Assembly (NCBI RefSeq): GCF_017876405.1
Contig: NZ_JAGINW010000001.1
Coordinates: 2,245,203-2,309,202, forward strand
Length of the DNA stretch: 64,000 bases
Direction: 5' to 3'
Source of the DNA: Kibdelosporangium banguiense
GTDB lineage: Bacteria > Actinomycetota > Actinomycetes > Mycobacteriales > Pseudonocardiaceae
The notes under the pieces were generated by a model, which worked only from the letters and a program-made list of their open reading frames with translations, was not told the DNA's origin and did no database searches. Below are positions 52,514 through 63,351 of this stretch, piece after piece. How positions within the stretch are numbered: the first letter of the stretch is position 1; each line of letters starts with the position of its first letter. The translations under genes and the position numbers were made by a program.

Positions 52514-53202
52514 TTCGACTCCAGGATCCGTTCGGCGACAACCAGATCATGGCCGAACGTGATCTTGAGGTTACGTTGTTCGCCGGGGACCCAGTGCACT
52601 TCGATGTCGGTGAACCGCTCGATGCACGACGCGGTGTCCGTCCCCGCAAATCCTTCCGCAGCAGCCTGTTCGTACGCGGCGAGCAGCGGTGCGGCGAGAA
52701 ACCCTTGCGGCGTCTGGACTGCGACCAGATCGTCGGAGATCGGCCAGACGTGGCCGTCGGCCGAGAGCGCGAGATCTTCGCTCAACAGCCCGGGAATCGC
52801 CCCACCATGCTCCCTGGCCGTGTGCAGGACCGCGGCGACAAGTTCGGGACTGACCAAGGGACGCGCGCCGTCGTGGATCAGGACTGTGTCGATCTCACCG
52901 GAGTTGATGCGGCCGGCCAGCTGCCGGAGCGCGGCGAGTTCCGATGTCTGCCGCGAGTCGCCGCCGGACACCACCTCGACGTCGATGCCGTCGACCACTT
53001 CGGTCACGAACTCGACATCCTGTGGGCGGGTCACGAGCACGACCACACCGATGTCCGGGTTGCCGGCGAGCGCCTCCAGCGACCAGCGCAACACCGGTCG
53101 CCCGGCGATCGGCAGGTAGACCTTGTTGATCTCGCGACCAACCCGGGAACCGGAACCACCTGCCAAGACCACACCGGCCGCTTGAGTCACGCGCACGATC
53201 AT
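52510..53202 (-). CDS. IspD-like nucleotidyltransferase (MEP cytidylyltransferase family)
   Basis: This 230-residue enzyme from ATG 53202 has the family motifs VVLAGGSGSRVGREINKVYL (CTP binding), VLIHDGARPLVSPE (the IspD signature) and VQTPQGF. IspD makes CDP-methylerythritol for isoprenoids; TarI-type relatives make CDP-ribitol. It is not beside ispF or carD, the usual neighbours of essential ispD, and is coupled to a GntR regulator. It may therefore be an accessory paralogue. A TTG at 53226 would extend it into the LysR gene. Confidence 0.8.
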   Translation of the reverse strand: MIVRVTQAAGVVLAGGSGSRVGREINKVYLPIAGRPVLRWSLEALAGNPDIGVVVLVTRPQDVEFVTEVVDGIDVEVVSGGDSRQTSELAALRQLAGRINSGEIDTVLIHDGARPLVSPELVAAVLHTAREHGGAIPGLLSEDLALSADGHVWPISDDLVAVQTPQGFLAAPLLAAYEQAAAEGFAGTDTASCIERFTDIEVHWVPGEQRNLKITFGHDLVVAERILESK

Positions 53203-53208
53203 CCTCGT

Positions 53209-53224
53209 TGTTTCACGTTGAACC
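53209..53224. promoter_or_regulatory. Degenerate parS-like sequence
   Basis: TGTTTCACGTTGAACC matches the bacterial parS consensus TGTTTCACGTGAAACA at 13 of 16 positions, with the left half perfect. It lies near the expected oriC, in the short space between the LysR and IspD-like genes. It may be a weak ParB site or chance. Confidence 0.35.
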
Positions 53225-54070
53225 AAGCGACCGCCGGATCTCGTCCAACATTCGAGCTACCCGCTGGTCAGCCAACGCGCCGCGCCGGTACAACGCGTAG
53301 TACGAAACGGGCGGCAGGTCGACGATCGGGATCATCGGCAGGTCACATCGCACGCAGCCGTTGACCACCGCGGCGCCGACACCCAGCTCGACGAAGTTCA
53401 CCATCATCGGCCAGCCGCCGGCCTCGACCGCGACCTCCCATTCGATACCTGCCGCCGCACGCATCCGCTCCAGCATCAGCCTGGACGGGTGACCGGGCAA
53501 CGGCATCACCATCTGCATCCCGTCCAGGTCAGCTGCCCGGACCTCGTCGTACTCGGCCAGCGGATGGTCCCTCTGCACGACCAGCGTCTGCGGGAAGGTG
53601 ACGAGCGGGACTGTGTCCAGCCCTTCCGGCAGGTCTTCCAGCACGGTGACACCGAGCTGGGCCTGACCGTCTCTGAGCTGCGCGATCGTGTCCGTCCGGG
53701 AGCCGGCCAGCAGTCTCAACCGGGTGGATTCACGCGCGATCACGTCGTTGAGCAGGTACATGTACGCGCCCTGCCCCGCCGTGAGAACAACCCGCCGGTC
53801 GCGATGCTCGCCTTCCAGCTCGGCCAGGAACTGCTCGAGGTGCTCCGCACGCTCCCTGGCGAATCGGGCGACTGCCTCACCATCAGCGGTCAGTACGAGC
53901 TTGCGCCCTTGCCTCATGTACAACGGGCGGCCGACCGCCTCAGCCAGCTTGCGCACTTTCACGTGCAACGCCGGCTGGGAGATGTGCAGCTCAGCGGCAG
54001 CGGTCGTGAAGTTGAGCCGTTCGGCGAACACCAGGAACGACGGCAACGACTCAGCAGGAAACATAACCAT
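53213..54070 (-). CDS. LysR-family transcriptional regulator
   Basis: This 285-residue LysR protein has an N-terminal helix-turn-helix (LNFTTAAAELHISQPALHVKVRKLAEAVG, about 15-43) and an effector domain with PMIPIVDL near the end. It starts at ATG 54070 or 54064. The upstream region holds the inverted repeat AACTATA-N14-TATAGTT, a likely autoregulatory site. It is divergent from the HAD-like gene and followed by the IspD-like and GntR genes on the same strand. Confidence 0.9.
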   Translation of the reverse strand: MVMFPAESLPSFLVFAERLNFTTAAAELHISQPALHVKVRKLAEAVGRPLYMRQGRKLVLTADGEAVARFARERAEHLEQFLAELEGEHRDRRVVLTAGQGAYMYLLNDVIARESTRLRLLAGSRTDTIAQLRDGQAQLGVTVLEDLPEGLDTVPLVTFPQTLVVQRDHPLAEYDEVRAADLDGMQMVMPLPGHPSRLMLERMRAAAGIEWEVAVEAGGWPMMVNFVELGVGAAVVNGCVRCDLPMIPIVDLPPVSYYALYRRGALADQRVARMLDEIRRSLGST

Positions 54071-54071
54071 A

Positions 54072-54099
54072 AACTATAGTGCTGAGCGACTTTATAGTT
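54072..54099. promoter_or_regulatory. Candidate LysR operator
   Basis: AACTATA (54072-54078) and TATAGTT (54093-54099) form an inverted repeat with 14-bp spacing in the divergent LysR/HAD promoter. ACTATAGT is itself palindromic. The AT-rich half-sites fit a LysR-type box. Confidence 0.5.
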
Positions 54100-54133
54100 C
54101 AGATTTAGCTGTCCCGGCGCCACCCTGGAGATC

Positions 54134-54694
54134 ATGAAGAAAGGCAAAGACCTCTTGGCGGCGCTGCAGCCAAGACTCGGCATCGACTTCGGCCGAGTGA
54201 TCAACGACGCGTCGGCCCATCCGGATGGCGACGACACGGCGTTCCTCAGTGGAGGGTTCGAGACAGCGATGCGGACACCGGCGATGCCCGGCGCGTTCGA
54301 GTCCATCGCGCGACTGACCAAACTGTTCGGCGGTCACGTGTGGATAGTGTCGAAGTGCGGCGAACGGATCGAGGAACGCACACAGCAATGGCTGGTGCAC
54401 AACGACTTCTGGAACAAGACCGGAATGTCTCCTGCCAATGCCCGGTTCTGCCGCAAACGTCCGGACAAAGTCGTGCACTGCAAGCGACTCGGCATCACGC
54501 ACTTCGTGGACGACCGGCGTGACGTGCTCGGCCACATGCGTGGCGAGGTCGATCATCTCTACCTGTTCGGCCCGCAGAAGTTCGCGGCACCGGACTGGGT
54601 CACGGCCACGCCGACTTGGCGTGACGTGGAACTGGCCGTCATTGAAGGAACCGCGGTGGCACCTCGGCCACCAGCCACACTCCGTTGTCACTGA
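54134..54694 (+). CDS. HAD-like hypothetical protein
   Basis: This 186-residue protein from ATG 54134 shows HAD-like features. LGIDFGRVIND is in the position of motif I, VWIVSKCG resembles motif II, and HFVDDRRDVLGHM resembles motif IV with two Asp. The canonical DxD of motif I is reduced to DFG, so phosphatase activity is uncertain. It is divergent from the LysR gene and may be its target. Its 3' end overlaps the convergent kptA by 56 bp. Confidence 0.65.
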   Translation: MKKGKDLLAALQPRLGIDFGRVINDASAHPDGDDTAFLSGGFETAMRTPAMPGAFESIARLTKLFGGHVWIVSKCGERIEERTQQWLVHNDFWNKTGMSPANARFCRKRPDKVVHCKRLGITHFVDDRRDVLGHMRGEVDHLYLFGPQKFAAPDWVTATPTWRDVELAVIEGTAVAPRPPATLRCH

Positions 54695-55163
54695 GCCGGA
54701 ACTCGTGTCCGGCCTGGTGCATCGCTTCTGCCTGCACGGTAAGGACAACCGGCTTTCCCCGGCGGGACCCCACCCGGCGCGCGGTGTCCACATCAGACGA
54801 CAAGTGGACGTCGTGCCGCCCCATCGGCTTGAGCCCGTCGGCCCGGATGGCATCCAGGTTCGCCGCCACAGTCCCGTGATACAGGACCTCCGGCGGCCGC
54901 TGGACGGTCAGCCCCAGGGCCACACGGACCGTGTGGCCCTGGTTCGCGCGGATCCTGTTGCCGTCCAAAGCAAAACGCTGTTTGTCGCTACTCGCCACGA
55001 CATGTTCCAGCTCGTCACGGGTAAGCACGATCCCATGCCGCCCACATGCGGCAAGGACCTCGTCGACATCGACCCAGCCGCCGGCATCGAGCGTCAGCCC
55101 GATGTCGCCAGGCCGGTGCCGCAGGTGCCTGGACAGAAACTTCGACACCCGGACGACATTCAC
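54639..55163 (-). CDS. kptA: RNA 2'-phosphotransferase KptA/Tpt1
   Basis: This 174-residue enzyme transfers an internal RNA 2'-phosphate to NAD+, as yeast Tpt1 does after tRNA splicing; some members ADP-ribosylate RNA or DNA ends. Family motifs are intact: LSRHLRHRPGDIGL, VLYHGT, HDVHLSSD and the C-terminal LSDNGVWL. It starts at GTG 55163 and overlaps the acyltransferase stop by 4 bp (GTGA). Its bacterial role is unknown, as bacteria lack Trl1-type splicing. Confidence 0.93.
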   Translation of the reverse strand: MNVVRVSKFLSRHLRHRPGDIGLTLDAGGWVDVDEVLAACGRHGIVLTRDELEHVVASSDKQRFALDGNRIRANQGHTVRVALGLTVQRPPEVLYHGTVAANLDAIRADGLKPMGRHDVHLSSDVDTARRVGSRRGKPVVLTVQAEAMHQAGHEFRLSDNGVWLVAEVPPRFLQ

Positions 55164-55822
55164 ATCCGGATCTCTTTCAGCAGGTCACGGACCCGCTCCA
55201 TGATCACCTCGGTGACTTCCCGCAGCAGCTCGGCGTCGACCTCGCGCTGTTTGTAGGCGCTCAAGTCCAGCGGCTCACCGACAAGCATCGTCACCGGCTT
55301 ACGCGGAAACGGCCGGAACCTGCGGCGCCTGCTGTCGAAGATCTCCCGGGTTCCCCACCGCGCGGCGGGAATCACCGGCACATCGTTGGCCAGCGCCAGC
55401 CTCGCGACACCGGTTCGAGTGTCGTTCGGCCATCCGTCGAGGTCCTGTGTCAGCGTTCCCTCGGGATAAATCACCACGACCTTGCCGTCGGCGAGGGCGG
55501 CATGCGCGCCACGCAAGCTGTCCCCGGCTTTCGACGTTCCCCGGAACACCGGAATCTGCCCGGCTCCATCCAGCACCCGGCTGAGCAACGGAACGTTCCA
55601 CAACGTGTGTTTCGTGAAGAACCGCGGCACCCGGCCCTGCTGGTGCACGTAGATCGCGTCGACGATCGGATCGATGTACGACGGGTGGTTCAGGACGAGC
55701 AAAGCCCCGCCCTGCCTGGGCAGATGCTCCATCCCGCGAACCCGGCGGCGAGCCACCAGCCAGGTGAACGGGTAGAAGAAGGCAGCGAACAGCCCGACCC
55801 AGAACCCGCCCCGCTCCCGCAC
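55160..55822 (-). CDS. 1-acylglycerol-3-phosphate acyltransferase (PlsC family)
   Basis: This 220-residue membrane-associated acyltransferase has the catalytic His46-x4-Asp51 in NHPSYIDP, the substrate motif VFRGTSK and YPEGTLTQD. It probably makes phosphatidic acid or acylates a related lipid. One hydrophobic N-terminal segment (VGLFAAFFYPFTWLV) anchors it. It starts at GTG 55822 and is translationally coupled to kptA. Actinomycetes carry several PlsC paralogues, so the substrate is uncertain. Confidence 0.9.
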   Translation of the reverse strand: MRERGGFWVGLFAAFFYPFTWLVARRRVRGMEHLPRQGGALLVLNHPSYIDPIVDAIYVHQQGRVPRFFTKHTLWNVPLLSRVLDGAGQIPVFRGTSKAGDSLRGAHAALADGKVVVIYPEGTLTQDLDGWPNDTRTGVARLALANDVPVIPAARWGTREIFDSRRRRFRPFPRKPVTMLVGEPLDLSAYKQREVDAELLREVTEVIMERVRDLLKEIRM

Positions 55823-55948
55823 ACAGCAACCCTACCTGGCGATCCGCCAACACAGCTGCCCCGAACGGGATAACAGAAGTAAGGTCCCCCACCACAGCGA
55901 GAGCCGTAAACTGAGCGCTGCCGAGTTGGGGATATCCGAGGGACGGGA

Positions 55949-56788
55949 ATGACCGAAGGCGAGGGCACGCCGGCCGACCGGTGGAAGGGACGCCGGTTCG
56001 ACCCGTCCAAGCCGAGCATCAGCCGGGTTTACGACGCGCTGCTCGGCGGCAAGGAGAACTTCCAGGCGGATCGAGACGTGCGGGACAAGCTGGTCACGGT
56101 CGACGCCGACGTGGGCCAGGCCACCCGCGATCTGCACGAGTTCCTGCTCCGCGCGACCAGGTTCCTGGCCAGGGAAGCCGGTGTCACGCAGTTCCTGATG
56201 TGCGGCCTGAACTTCCCGGCCAAGGAAAACCTGCACGAAGTAGCACTACGCGCCAACCGATCGTCCTCGGTCGTCTACGTCGCTCGCGACCCAGCGGTGC
56301 TTGCGCACGGCCGCGCTTTGCTGGCCGACAACGACCAGACTCACATGGCCGACGCCCACTACCGCTTCCCACGCCAGGTGATCGAGCACCCGACAGTGGT
56401 CAAGCACATCGACTTCACCCAGCCGGTAGCCCTCTATCAGCCGGGAACCATGCGCTACCTCTCCGACGAGCTGAACCCGATCGGGATCATGGCGGAGTAC
56501 ATCGAAGCGCTGCCCTCAGGCTCCTACGTGATCCTGGCCCACCTGGTCGACCCAGGCCCCGGCCACGAACTCTACGAAGTAGCGATGCAAACCCGCCAGA
56601 TAGCCGCGGACAACAACCTGGGCCAGCACTTCCGCACCCGCGACCAAATCCTCGCAATGCTCAACGGCCTGGACATCCTCGACCCAGGCCTAGTTCCCCT
56701 GGCAACCTGGTGGCCAGACGGCCCCCGCCTAAACCCCCTAGCCCCCCTCCAACGCCTAGCCCTAGGCGCCGTCGCCCACAAGCCTTAG
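55949..56788 (+). CDS. SAM-dependent methyltransferase (DUF574/Methyltransf_19 family)
   Basis: This 279-residue protein has the family start KPSISRVYDALLGGKENFQADRDV, followed by a Rossmann-type core with FLMCGLNFP and VVYVARDPAVLAHG. GSYVILAHLV lies in the position of motif II. The family is expanded in actinomycetes, usually near regulators or secondary metabolism, with unknown substrates. It starts at ATG 55949 behind GAGGGACGGG. A hairpin terminator follows. Third positions in the last 100 codons are AC-rich rather than G-rich. Confidence 0.88.
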   Translation: MTEGEGTPADRWKGRRFDPSKPSISRVYDALLGGKENFQADRDVRDKLVTVDADVGQATRDLHEFLLRATRFLAREAGVTQFLMCGLNFPAKENLHEVALRANRSSSVVYVARDPAVLAHGRALLADNDQTHMADAHYRFPRQVIEHPTVVKHIDFTQPVALYQPGTMRYLSDELNPIGIMAEYIEALPSGSYVILAHLVDPGPGHELYEVAMQTRQIAADNNLGQHFRTRDQILAMLNGLDILDPGLVPLATWWPDGPRLNPLAPLQRLALGAVAHKP

Positions 56789-56808
56789 ACCCACCCCACC
56801 AACACAAA

Positions 56809-56830
56809 AACCCGGGCCACAGCCCGGGTT
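56809..56830 (+). terminator. Hairpin terminator
   Basis: AACCCGGGC-CACA-GCCCGGGTT is a perfect 9-bp stem with a 4-nt loop, 20 bp after the methyltransferase stop. No T tract follows. Confidence 0.75.
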
Positions 56831-56854
56831 GCAAAGTTACTGCTACTAAAGCCC

Positions 56855-56958
56855 CAAAGCGCTGGTACACAAGCCAAAGGCACCGTGGGGGGCTTGGGGG
56901 CTCGGCCCCCCAAAATAATGACGCTCGACCTGGCTCGCGCGTTCCGCGAGCACACGTC
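56855..56958 (-). repeat. GC-rich double-hairpin 3' element, copy C (after tRNA-Ala)
   Basis: Read from tRNA-Ala on the - strand, GACGTGTGCTCG begins a GCTCGCG/CGCGAGC hairpin. CGTCATTATTTT and GGGGGGCCGAGCCCCC follow, then AAGCCCCCCACGGTGCC and CCAGCGCT. The 12-nt GACGTGTGCTCG is identical in copy A. The core begins 50 nt after the tRNA 3' end. Confidence 0.78.
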
Positions 56959-56969
56959 TCCTGAGAGGG

Positions 56970-57042
56970 TGGAGACGAGGGGAATCGAACCCCTAACCCC
57001 TGCCTTGCAAAGGCAGTGCTCTGCCAATTGAGCTACGTCCCC
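56970..57042 (-). tRNA. tRNA-Ala (TGC)
   Basis: A 73-nt tRNA: acceptor GGGGACG/CGTCTCC with one G-T pair, D-arm AGCTCAATTGGCAGAGCA, anticodon stem CTGCC/GGCAG with loop TTTGCAA (anticodon TGC), and T-loop TTCGATT. No CCA is encoded. tRNA-Ala and tRNA-Ile beside gyrA are conserved in actinobacteria. Confidence 0.97.
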
Positions 57043-57104
57043 GAGTGGGACACCTGGTGAGGTGGCCCGCTGTCTGGTCCGAGGCGGGCCACCGCCAAGG
57101 GGTG

Positions 57105-57245
57105 TTACTTGGCTGCGGCGCCGTTGTTGGCGGCGGGCGCGGTGGCCTCGCGCCAAAGGTCGGCCTCGGCCTTCGCGGAACGGCTCCGCCGCACCACCAG
57201 GAAGATGGCACCAGCAACAGCCGCAAGTCCGAGAAGCTTCTTCAC
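57105..57245 (-). CDS. DLW-39 family small protein
   Basis: This 46-residue protein starts at GTG 57245 with GGAGG just upstream. The sequence begins VKKLLGLAAVAGAIFLVV, one membrane helix, then a basic-acidic stretch with the hallmark DLW (KAEADLWREA) and an Ala/Asn tail. The family name comes from this motif and a typical length of about 39 residues. It is conserved between gyrA and tRNA genes in actinobacteria. Function is unknown. Confidence 0.88.
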   Translation of the reverse strand: MKKLLGLAAVAGAIFLVVRRSRSAKAEADLWREATAPAANNGAAAK

Positions 57246-57319
57246 GTCAGGCCTCCTTCAGGCACATGCTCTATATCCCCAGTCGCCCCCACCCTACGCG
57301 ACCCTCAAGCCCTACAGCC

Positions 57320-57391
57320 ACCTCGGCCAGAGAGCGCGAAGCGCGATACTTTTCCTGGGGGGTTTGGGGGGCTGGGCCCCCCAATGTCATG
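57320..57391 (-). repeat. GC-rich double-hairpin 3' element, copy D (after tRNA-Ile)
   Basis: On the - strand from tRNA-Ile, after its terminator hairpin: CGTCATGACATT, GGGGGGCCCAGCCCCCC, AAACCCCCCAGG, and CGCGCTTCGCGC. It is a diverged copy of the element: GGTGTGCTTGCG in the preceding hairpin parallels CGTGTGCTCGCG of copy C. The core is 53 nt from the tRNA 3' end. Confidence 0.7.
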
Positions 57392-57443
57392 ACGATCGAT
57401 GAGGGCTTGCGGTAACGCAAGCACACCTCATCCAATCGATCGT
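57392..57443 (-). terminator. Terminator hairpin of tRNA-Ile
   Basis: A long imperfect stem (- strand): ACGATC, GATGAGG, GCTTGCG, loop TTAC, CGCAAGC, CCTCATC, GATCGT, with small bulges. It begins at the tRNA 3' end. It probably terminates or processes the tRNA-Ile transcript. Confidence 0.65.
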
Positions 57444-57516
57444 GGGCCCAGGAGGACTTGAACCTCCGACCTCTTCGTTATCAGCGAAGCGCTCTAACCG
57501 CCTGAGCTATGGGCCC
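57443..57516 (-). tRNA. tRNA-Ile (GAT)
   Basis: A 74-nt tRNA: acceptor GGGCCCA/TGGGCCC, D-arm AGCTCAGGCGGTTAGAGCG, anticodon stem CTTCG/CGAAG with loop CTGATAA (anticodon GAT), and T-loop TTCAAGT. No CCA is encoded. Confidence 0.97.
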
Positions 57517-57581
57517 TTGGGGGAACGACGAGAAGATTACAACACCCGCTCGGGCTCCCCAAAACCGGTATCCCTTTCTGG

Positions 57582-58526
57582 CTACTCCCGCTCTGCCAGG
57601 GTCACTTCGAGGCCTCCGGCGAGGTCCGCGGAGACGTTGTAGACGAACGATCCGACCGTGGCCAAAGCGCTGAACAGCACGATGTTCACCGCGCCGATGA
57701 TCGCCGCGACACCGAACACGCGGCCCGCACTGATCAACGGTTCGGCTGTGCCGTTGGCGTTGTTCTGGAACAGCTCGTTGGCCGTTCCGTTGACCTTGTC
57801 CCACACGCCCATGCCGTCGAGCACGGCGTAGAGCACGCCGACTGCGACCAGCCAGACGAAGAACAGGGCGACGCCGAGCACGAGTGAGAGCTTCAACACT
57901 GACCACGGGTCGAAGCGCTTGATCTGCAGGTTGGCACGACGCGGCCCACGGCCTGGCCGACGCAACGCACTGGGCGGTGCCGCACCTGGACGCTGGGCGG
58001 CACCGGCCATGCCTGGCGCGGCGGTGGCTGTGCTGCCGAGGTTCACCGTCGTACGGGCCGGCGCGCCCGCCATGGGCTGCGGTCCGGTCTGGTGCAGCCC
58101 GACTGGCGGGTATTCGCCGAGCGCCCGTGGCGCCGCCGTCCCGGTCACGACCGGGCGGGGGACGCTCACGGTGACCTCGTCGACCAGGCTCGGCCTGGTC
58201 TTCGCCTCGACCGGGGCAGGCTCCGGGTCCGCCGCCAGCGGCTCCGGAGTCTCCTCGGGCTTCTGGTCCACGTACTGGGCGTCGGTGGTGACGCGCTGCC
58301 AGGGCGGCGGCACGTTGGTCGTGTCTTCCTCGGCGACCGCGGGCTTCTCGGCCAGCACCGGCTTGATGACGGTCTCGGTCTTCTCACCCTGCCCGTTGGT
58401 GGACGGCTTCTCCGGCTTCTCGACCGGCTCGGAACGGCTCGCTGTGGAGATGGTGGAAGTCCGGTCGACGTCCACTTCCTGCGTCTTGTCCGTTCCTCGA
58501 CCGTCCTGGGTCTCGGGGGGTGTCAC
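57582..58526 (-). CDS. DUF3566 membrane protein
   Basis: This 314-residue protein has a long disordered Pro/Ala/Glu-rich N-terminal part (1-205) and a C-terminal DUF3566 domain (about 205-310). The domain has two membrane helices ([27 protein letters not shown] and [27 protein letters not shown]). It matches Rv0007 of M. tuberculosis in type and place, downstream of gyrA. Function is unknown; association with division or gyrase operon expression is inferred only from conserved linkage. It starts at GTG 58526, 37 bp after gyrA. Confidence 0.9.
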   Translation of the reverse strand: MTPPETQDGRGTDKTQEVDVDRTSTISTASRSEPVEKPEKPSTNGQGEKTETVIKPVLAEKPAVAEEDTTNVPPPWQRVTTDAQYVDQKPEETPEPLAADPEPAPVEAKTRPSLVDEVTVSVPRPVVTGTAAPRALGEYPPVGLHQTGPQPMAGAPARTTVNLGSTATAAPGMAGAAQRPGAAPPSALRRPGRGPRRANLQIKRFDPWSVLKLSLVLGVALFFVWLVAVGVLYAVLDGMGVWDKVNGTANELFQNNANGTAEPLISAGRVFGVAAIIGAVNIVLFSALATVGSFVYNVSADLAGGLEVTLAERE

Positions 58527-58562
58527 GAGCTGATCCTCGTCTCCTCGTCGGCGGTTCCCGAT

Positions 58563-61145
58563 CTAGTCTGCGGGCTGTTCGTTTGACGCGCCGGATGGGT
58601 CTGTGGTTGTCTCGCCATCGATTTCCGCCGCGCCTTGCTCAGCCTCGGCGACGACTTCGCCCTCGATCACCGCTTCGGCGTCGGAGGCGACCTCGGCGCT
58701 GCGCGCGATCGCCACCAGCAGGGTGCCCTCGCCGATGTTCATCAACCGGACGCCCTTGGTCTGCCGGCCCGCCTTGCGGACCTCCCCCGCCGAGGTCCTG
58801 ATCACACCGCCGGCCGAGGTGATGGCGTAGAGCTCGTCGTCGGCTTCGACGATGAGCGCTCCCACCAGCCTGCCACGCCTGCTGTCGTGCTGGATGGTCA
58901 ACACACCCTTGCCGCCGCGGCCCTGCACCGAGTAATCCTCGATCGGCGTGCGCTTGGCGTAGCCGCCGTCGGTGGCGACCAGTACGAATGTGCCTTCCCT
59001 CACAACTCCGAGGGTGAGCAGCTCGTCACCGGAATTGAACCGCATACCGAGCACACCGGACGTGGCCCGGCCCATCGGGCGCAACGCCTCGTCGCTGGCG
59101 TGGAACCGGATGGACTGGCCGCCTGCCGAGACCAGCAGCAGGTCGTCGTCGGCCGAGCAGAGCACGGCGCCGACCAGTTCGTCCCCTTCACGCAGGTTGA
59201 TGCCGATCAGGCCACCGCTGCGGTTGGAGTCGAAGTCCGACAGCTTGCTCTTCTTGACCAGGCCGTCCTTGGTCGCGAGCACGAGGTACGGCGCGACTTC
59301 GTAGTCCTTGATCTGGATGACCTGGGCTATGTGCTCCTCCGGCTGGAACGCCAGGAGGTTGGCCACGTGCTGGCCGCGCGCGTTGCGGCTCGCCTCGGGC
59401 AGCTCGTACGCCTTGGCCCGGTAGACCCGGCCCTTGTTGGTGAAGAACAGGATCCAGTCGTGCGTGGAGCACACGAAGAAGTGCGCCACGATGTCGTCCT
59501 GCTTCAGGCCTGCGCCCTGCACACCCTTGCCGCCACGCTTCTGCGCGCGGTACAGATCTGTCTTGGTGCGCTTCGCGTAACCGGTTCGGGTGATCGTGAC
59601 GACGACGTCCTCGACCGCGATCAGGTCCTCGACCGAGACGTCGCCGTCGAACGGGATGATCCGGGTACGCCGGTCGTCGCCGTACTTGTCGACGATCTCC
59701 ATCAGCTCGTCGCGCACGATGGCGCGCTGGCGCTCCGGCTTCTCCAGGATGTCCTGCAGGTCGGCGATGTAGCGCTCGATCTCGGCCAGCTCGTCGATGA
59801 TCTTCTGACGTTCCATCGCCGACAGCCGGCGCAGCTGCAGGTCGAGGATGGCGGTCGCCTGGATCTCGTCGATGTCCAGCAGCGCGATCAGGCCGTTGCG
59901 GGCCTCCTCTGTGGACTGCGACCGCCGGATCAGGGCGATCACCTCGTCCAGCATGTCCAGCGCCTTGACGTAACCACGCAGGATGTGGGCGCGTTCCTCG
60001 GCCTTGCGCAGGCGGAACCGCGTACGCCGGACGATGACCTCGACCTGGTGCTTGACGTAGTGCCGGACGATCTGGTCAAGGCGCAGCGTGCGCGGCACGC
60101 CGTCGACCAGCGCCAGCATGTTGACGCCGAAGTTGTGCTGCAACTGGGTGTGCTTGTACAGGTTGTTCAGCACGACCTTGGCGACCGCGTCACGCTTGAG
60201 CGTGATCACGATCCGCATACCGCTGCGCTTGTTGGACTCGTCGGCGATCTCCGAGATGCCCAGAACCTTGCCGTCGCGAACAAGCGCGGCCATGTTCTCG
60301 ATCAGGTTGTCCGGGTTGACCTGATACGGAAGTTCAGTGACAACAAGGATCGTGCGGCCCTTGGCGTCCTCTTCCACCTCAACGACCGAGCGCATCCGCA
60401 CCGAGCCGCGGCCGGTCCGGTACGCGTCCTCGATGCCCGAGGTGCCGAGAATCTGACCGTACGTGGGGAAGTCCGGTCCCTTGATCCGCGTCATCAACGC
60501 GGCCAAGGTCTCCTCGTCGGAGGCCTCCCAGTTCTCCAGCGCCCACACGACACCGTCGGCGACTTCACGGAGGTTGTGCGGCGGGATGTTGGTCGCCATC
60601 CCGACCGCGATACCGGAGCTGCCGTTGATCAGCAGGTTCGGCACACGCGACGGCAGGACAACGGGTTCCTGCGTCCGGCCGTCGTAGTTGTCGCGGAAGT
60701 CGACAGTGTCTTCTTCGATGTCGGCCAGCATGTGCATGGCCAACGGCGTCAACCGGGCTTCGGTGTAACGCATCGCGGCTGCTGGATCGTTGCCCGGGGA
60801 ACCGAAGTTGCCCTGGCCGTCGACCAGTGGGTAGCGCAACGCCCAGCCCTGGGCCAGGCGGACCAGGGTGTCGTAGATCGCCGAGTCACCGTGCGGGTGA
60901 TAGTTGCCCATCACGTCGCCGACGACACGCGAGCACTTGACGTACCCGCGGTCCGGCCGGAAACCGGAGTCGTACATCGAGTACAGAACTCGGACGTGCA
61001 CCGGCTTGAGGCCGTCTCGCACGTCCGGCAGTGCCCGGCCCACGATCACGCTCATCGCGTAGTCGATGTAGGAGCGCTGCATCTCGTGCTGGATGTCGAC
61101 CGGCTCGGTGCGGTCGCCTTCCGGCGGCAGAGTCGTCTCTGTCAC
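58563..61145 (-). CDS. gyrA: DNA gyrase subunit A
   Basis: This 860-residue GyrA breaks and rejoins DNA. The active-site Tyr lies in AAMRYTEAR. The quinolone-determining region reads [11 protein letters not shown], with the Ser and Asp associated with susceptibility, unlike the natural Ala of M. tuberculosis. The GyrA box QKRGGKG is in the C-terminal beta-pinwheel domain. The tail is acidic. It starts at GTG 61145, 49 bp after gyrB on the same strand. Confidence 0.99.
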   Translation of the reverse strand: MTETTLPPEGDRTEPVDIQHEMQRSYIDYAMSVIVGRALPDVRDGLKPVHVRVLYSMYDSGFRPDRGYVKCSRVVGDVMGNYHPHGDSAIYDTLVRLAQGWALRYPLVDGQGNFGSPGNDPAAAMRYTEARLTPLAMHMLADIEEDTVDFRDNYDGRTQEPVVLPSRVPNLLINGSSGIAVGMATNIPPHNLREVADGVVWALENWEASDEETLAALMTRIKGPDFPTYGQILGTSGIEDAYRTGRGSVRMRSVVEVEEDAKGRTILVVTELPYQVNPDNLIENMAALVRDGKVLGISEIADESNKRSGMRIVITLKRDAVAKVVLNNLYKHTQLQHNFGVNMLALVDGVPRTLRLDQIVRHYVKHQVEVIVRRTRFRLRKAEERAHILRGYVKALDMLDEVIALIRRSQSTEEARNGLIALLDIDEIQATAILDLQLRRLSAMERQKIIDELAEIERYIADLQDILEKPERQRAIVRDELMEIVDKYGDDRRTRIIPFDGDVSVEDLIAVEDVVVTITRTGYAKRTKTDLYRAQKRGGKGVQGAGLKQDDIVAHFFVCSTHDWILFFTNKGRVYRAKAYELPEASRNARGQHVANLLAFQPEEHIAQVIQIKDYEVAPYLVLATKDGLVKKSKLSDFDSNRSGGLIGINLREGDELVGAVLCSADDDLLLVSAGGQSIRFHASDEALRPMGRATSGVLGMRFNSGDELLTLGVVREGTFVLVATDGGYAKRTPIEDYSVQGRGGKGVLTIQHDSRRGRLVGALIVEADDELYAITSAGGVIRTSAGEVRKAGRQTKGVRLMNIGEGTLLVAIARSAEVASDAEAVIEGEVVAEAEQGAAEIDGETTTDPSGASNEQPAD

Positions 61146-61194
61146 GGTTCTTCTTTCGTCTGGCTACCCGGCAGAAAAGTCTACTGTGGACGGA

Positions 61195-63237
<2,043 letters not shown>

Positions 63238-63351
63238 TTACTGGTCGAGCCCGCCAGAACTGCCCTTAGGACACCTCTAGATTGCTCACAGACGTCATAC
63301 CGTGAACTTCGCCGGGTGCGACCGGCCGAAAGACGGGTTCAGACGCTCAGG

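Noticed and set aside
56885..57400. GGLGGSAPQ-type peptides encoded across the GC-rich repeats
   Set aside because: The same peptide appears wherever the repeat is read in one frame. It follows from the hairpin sequence, not from a gene family.
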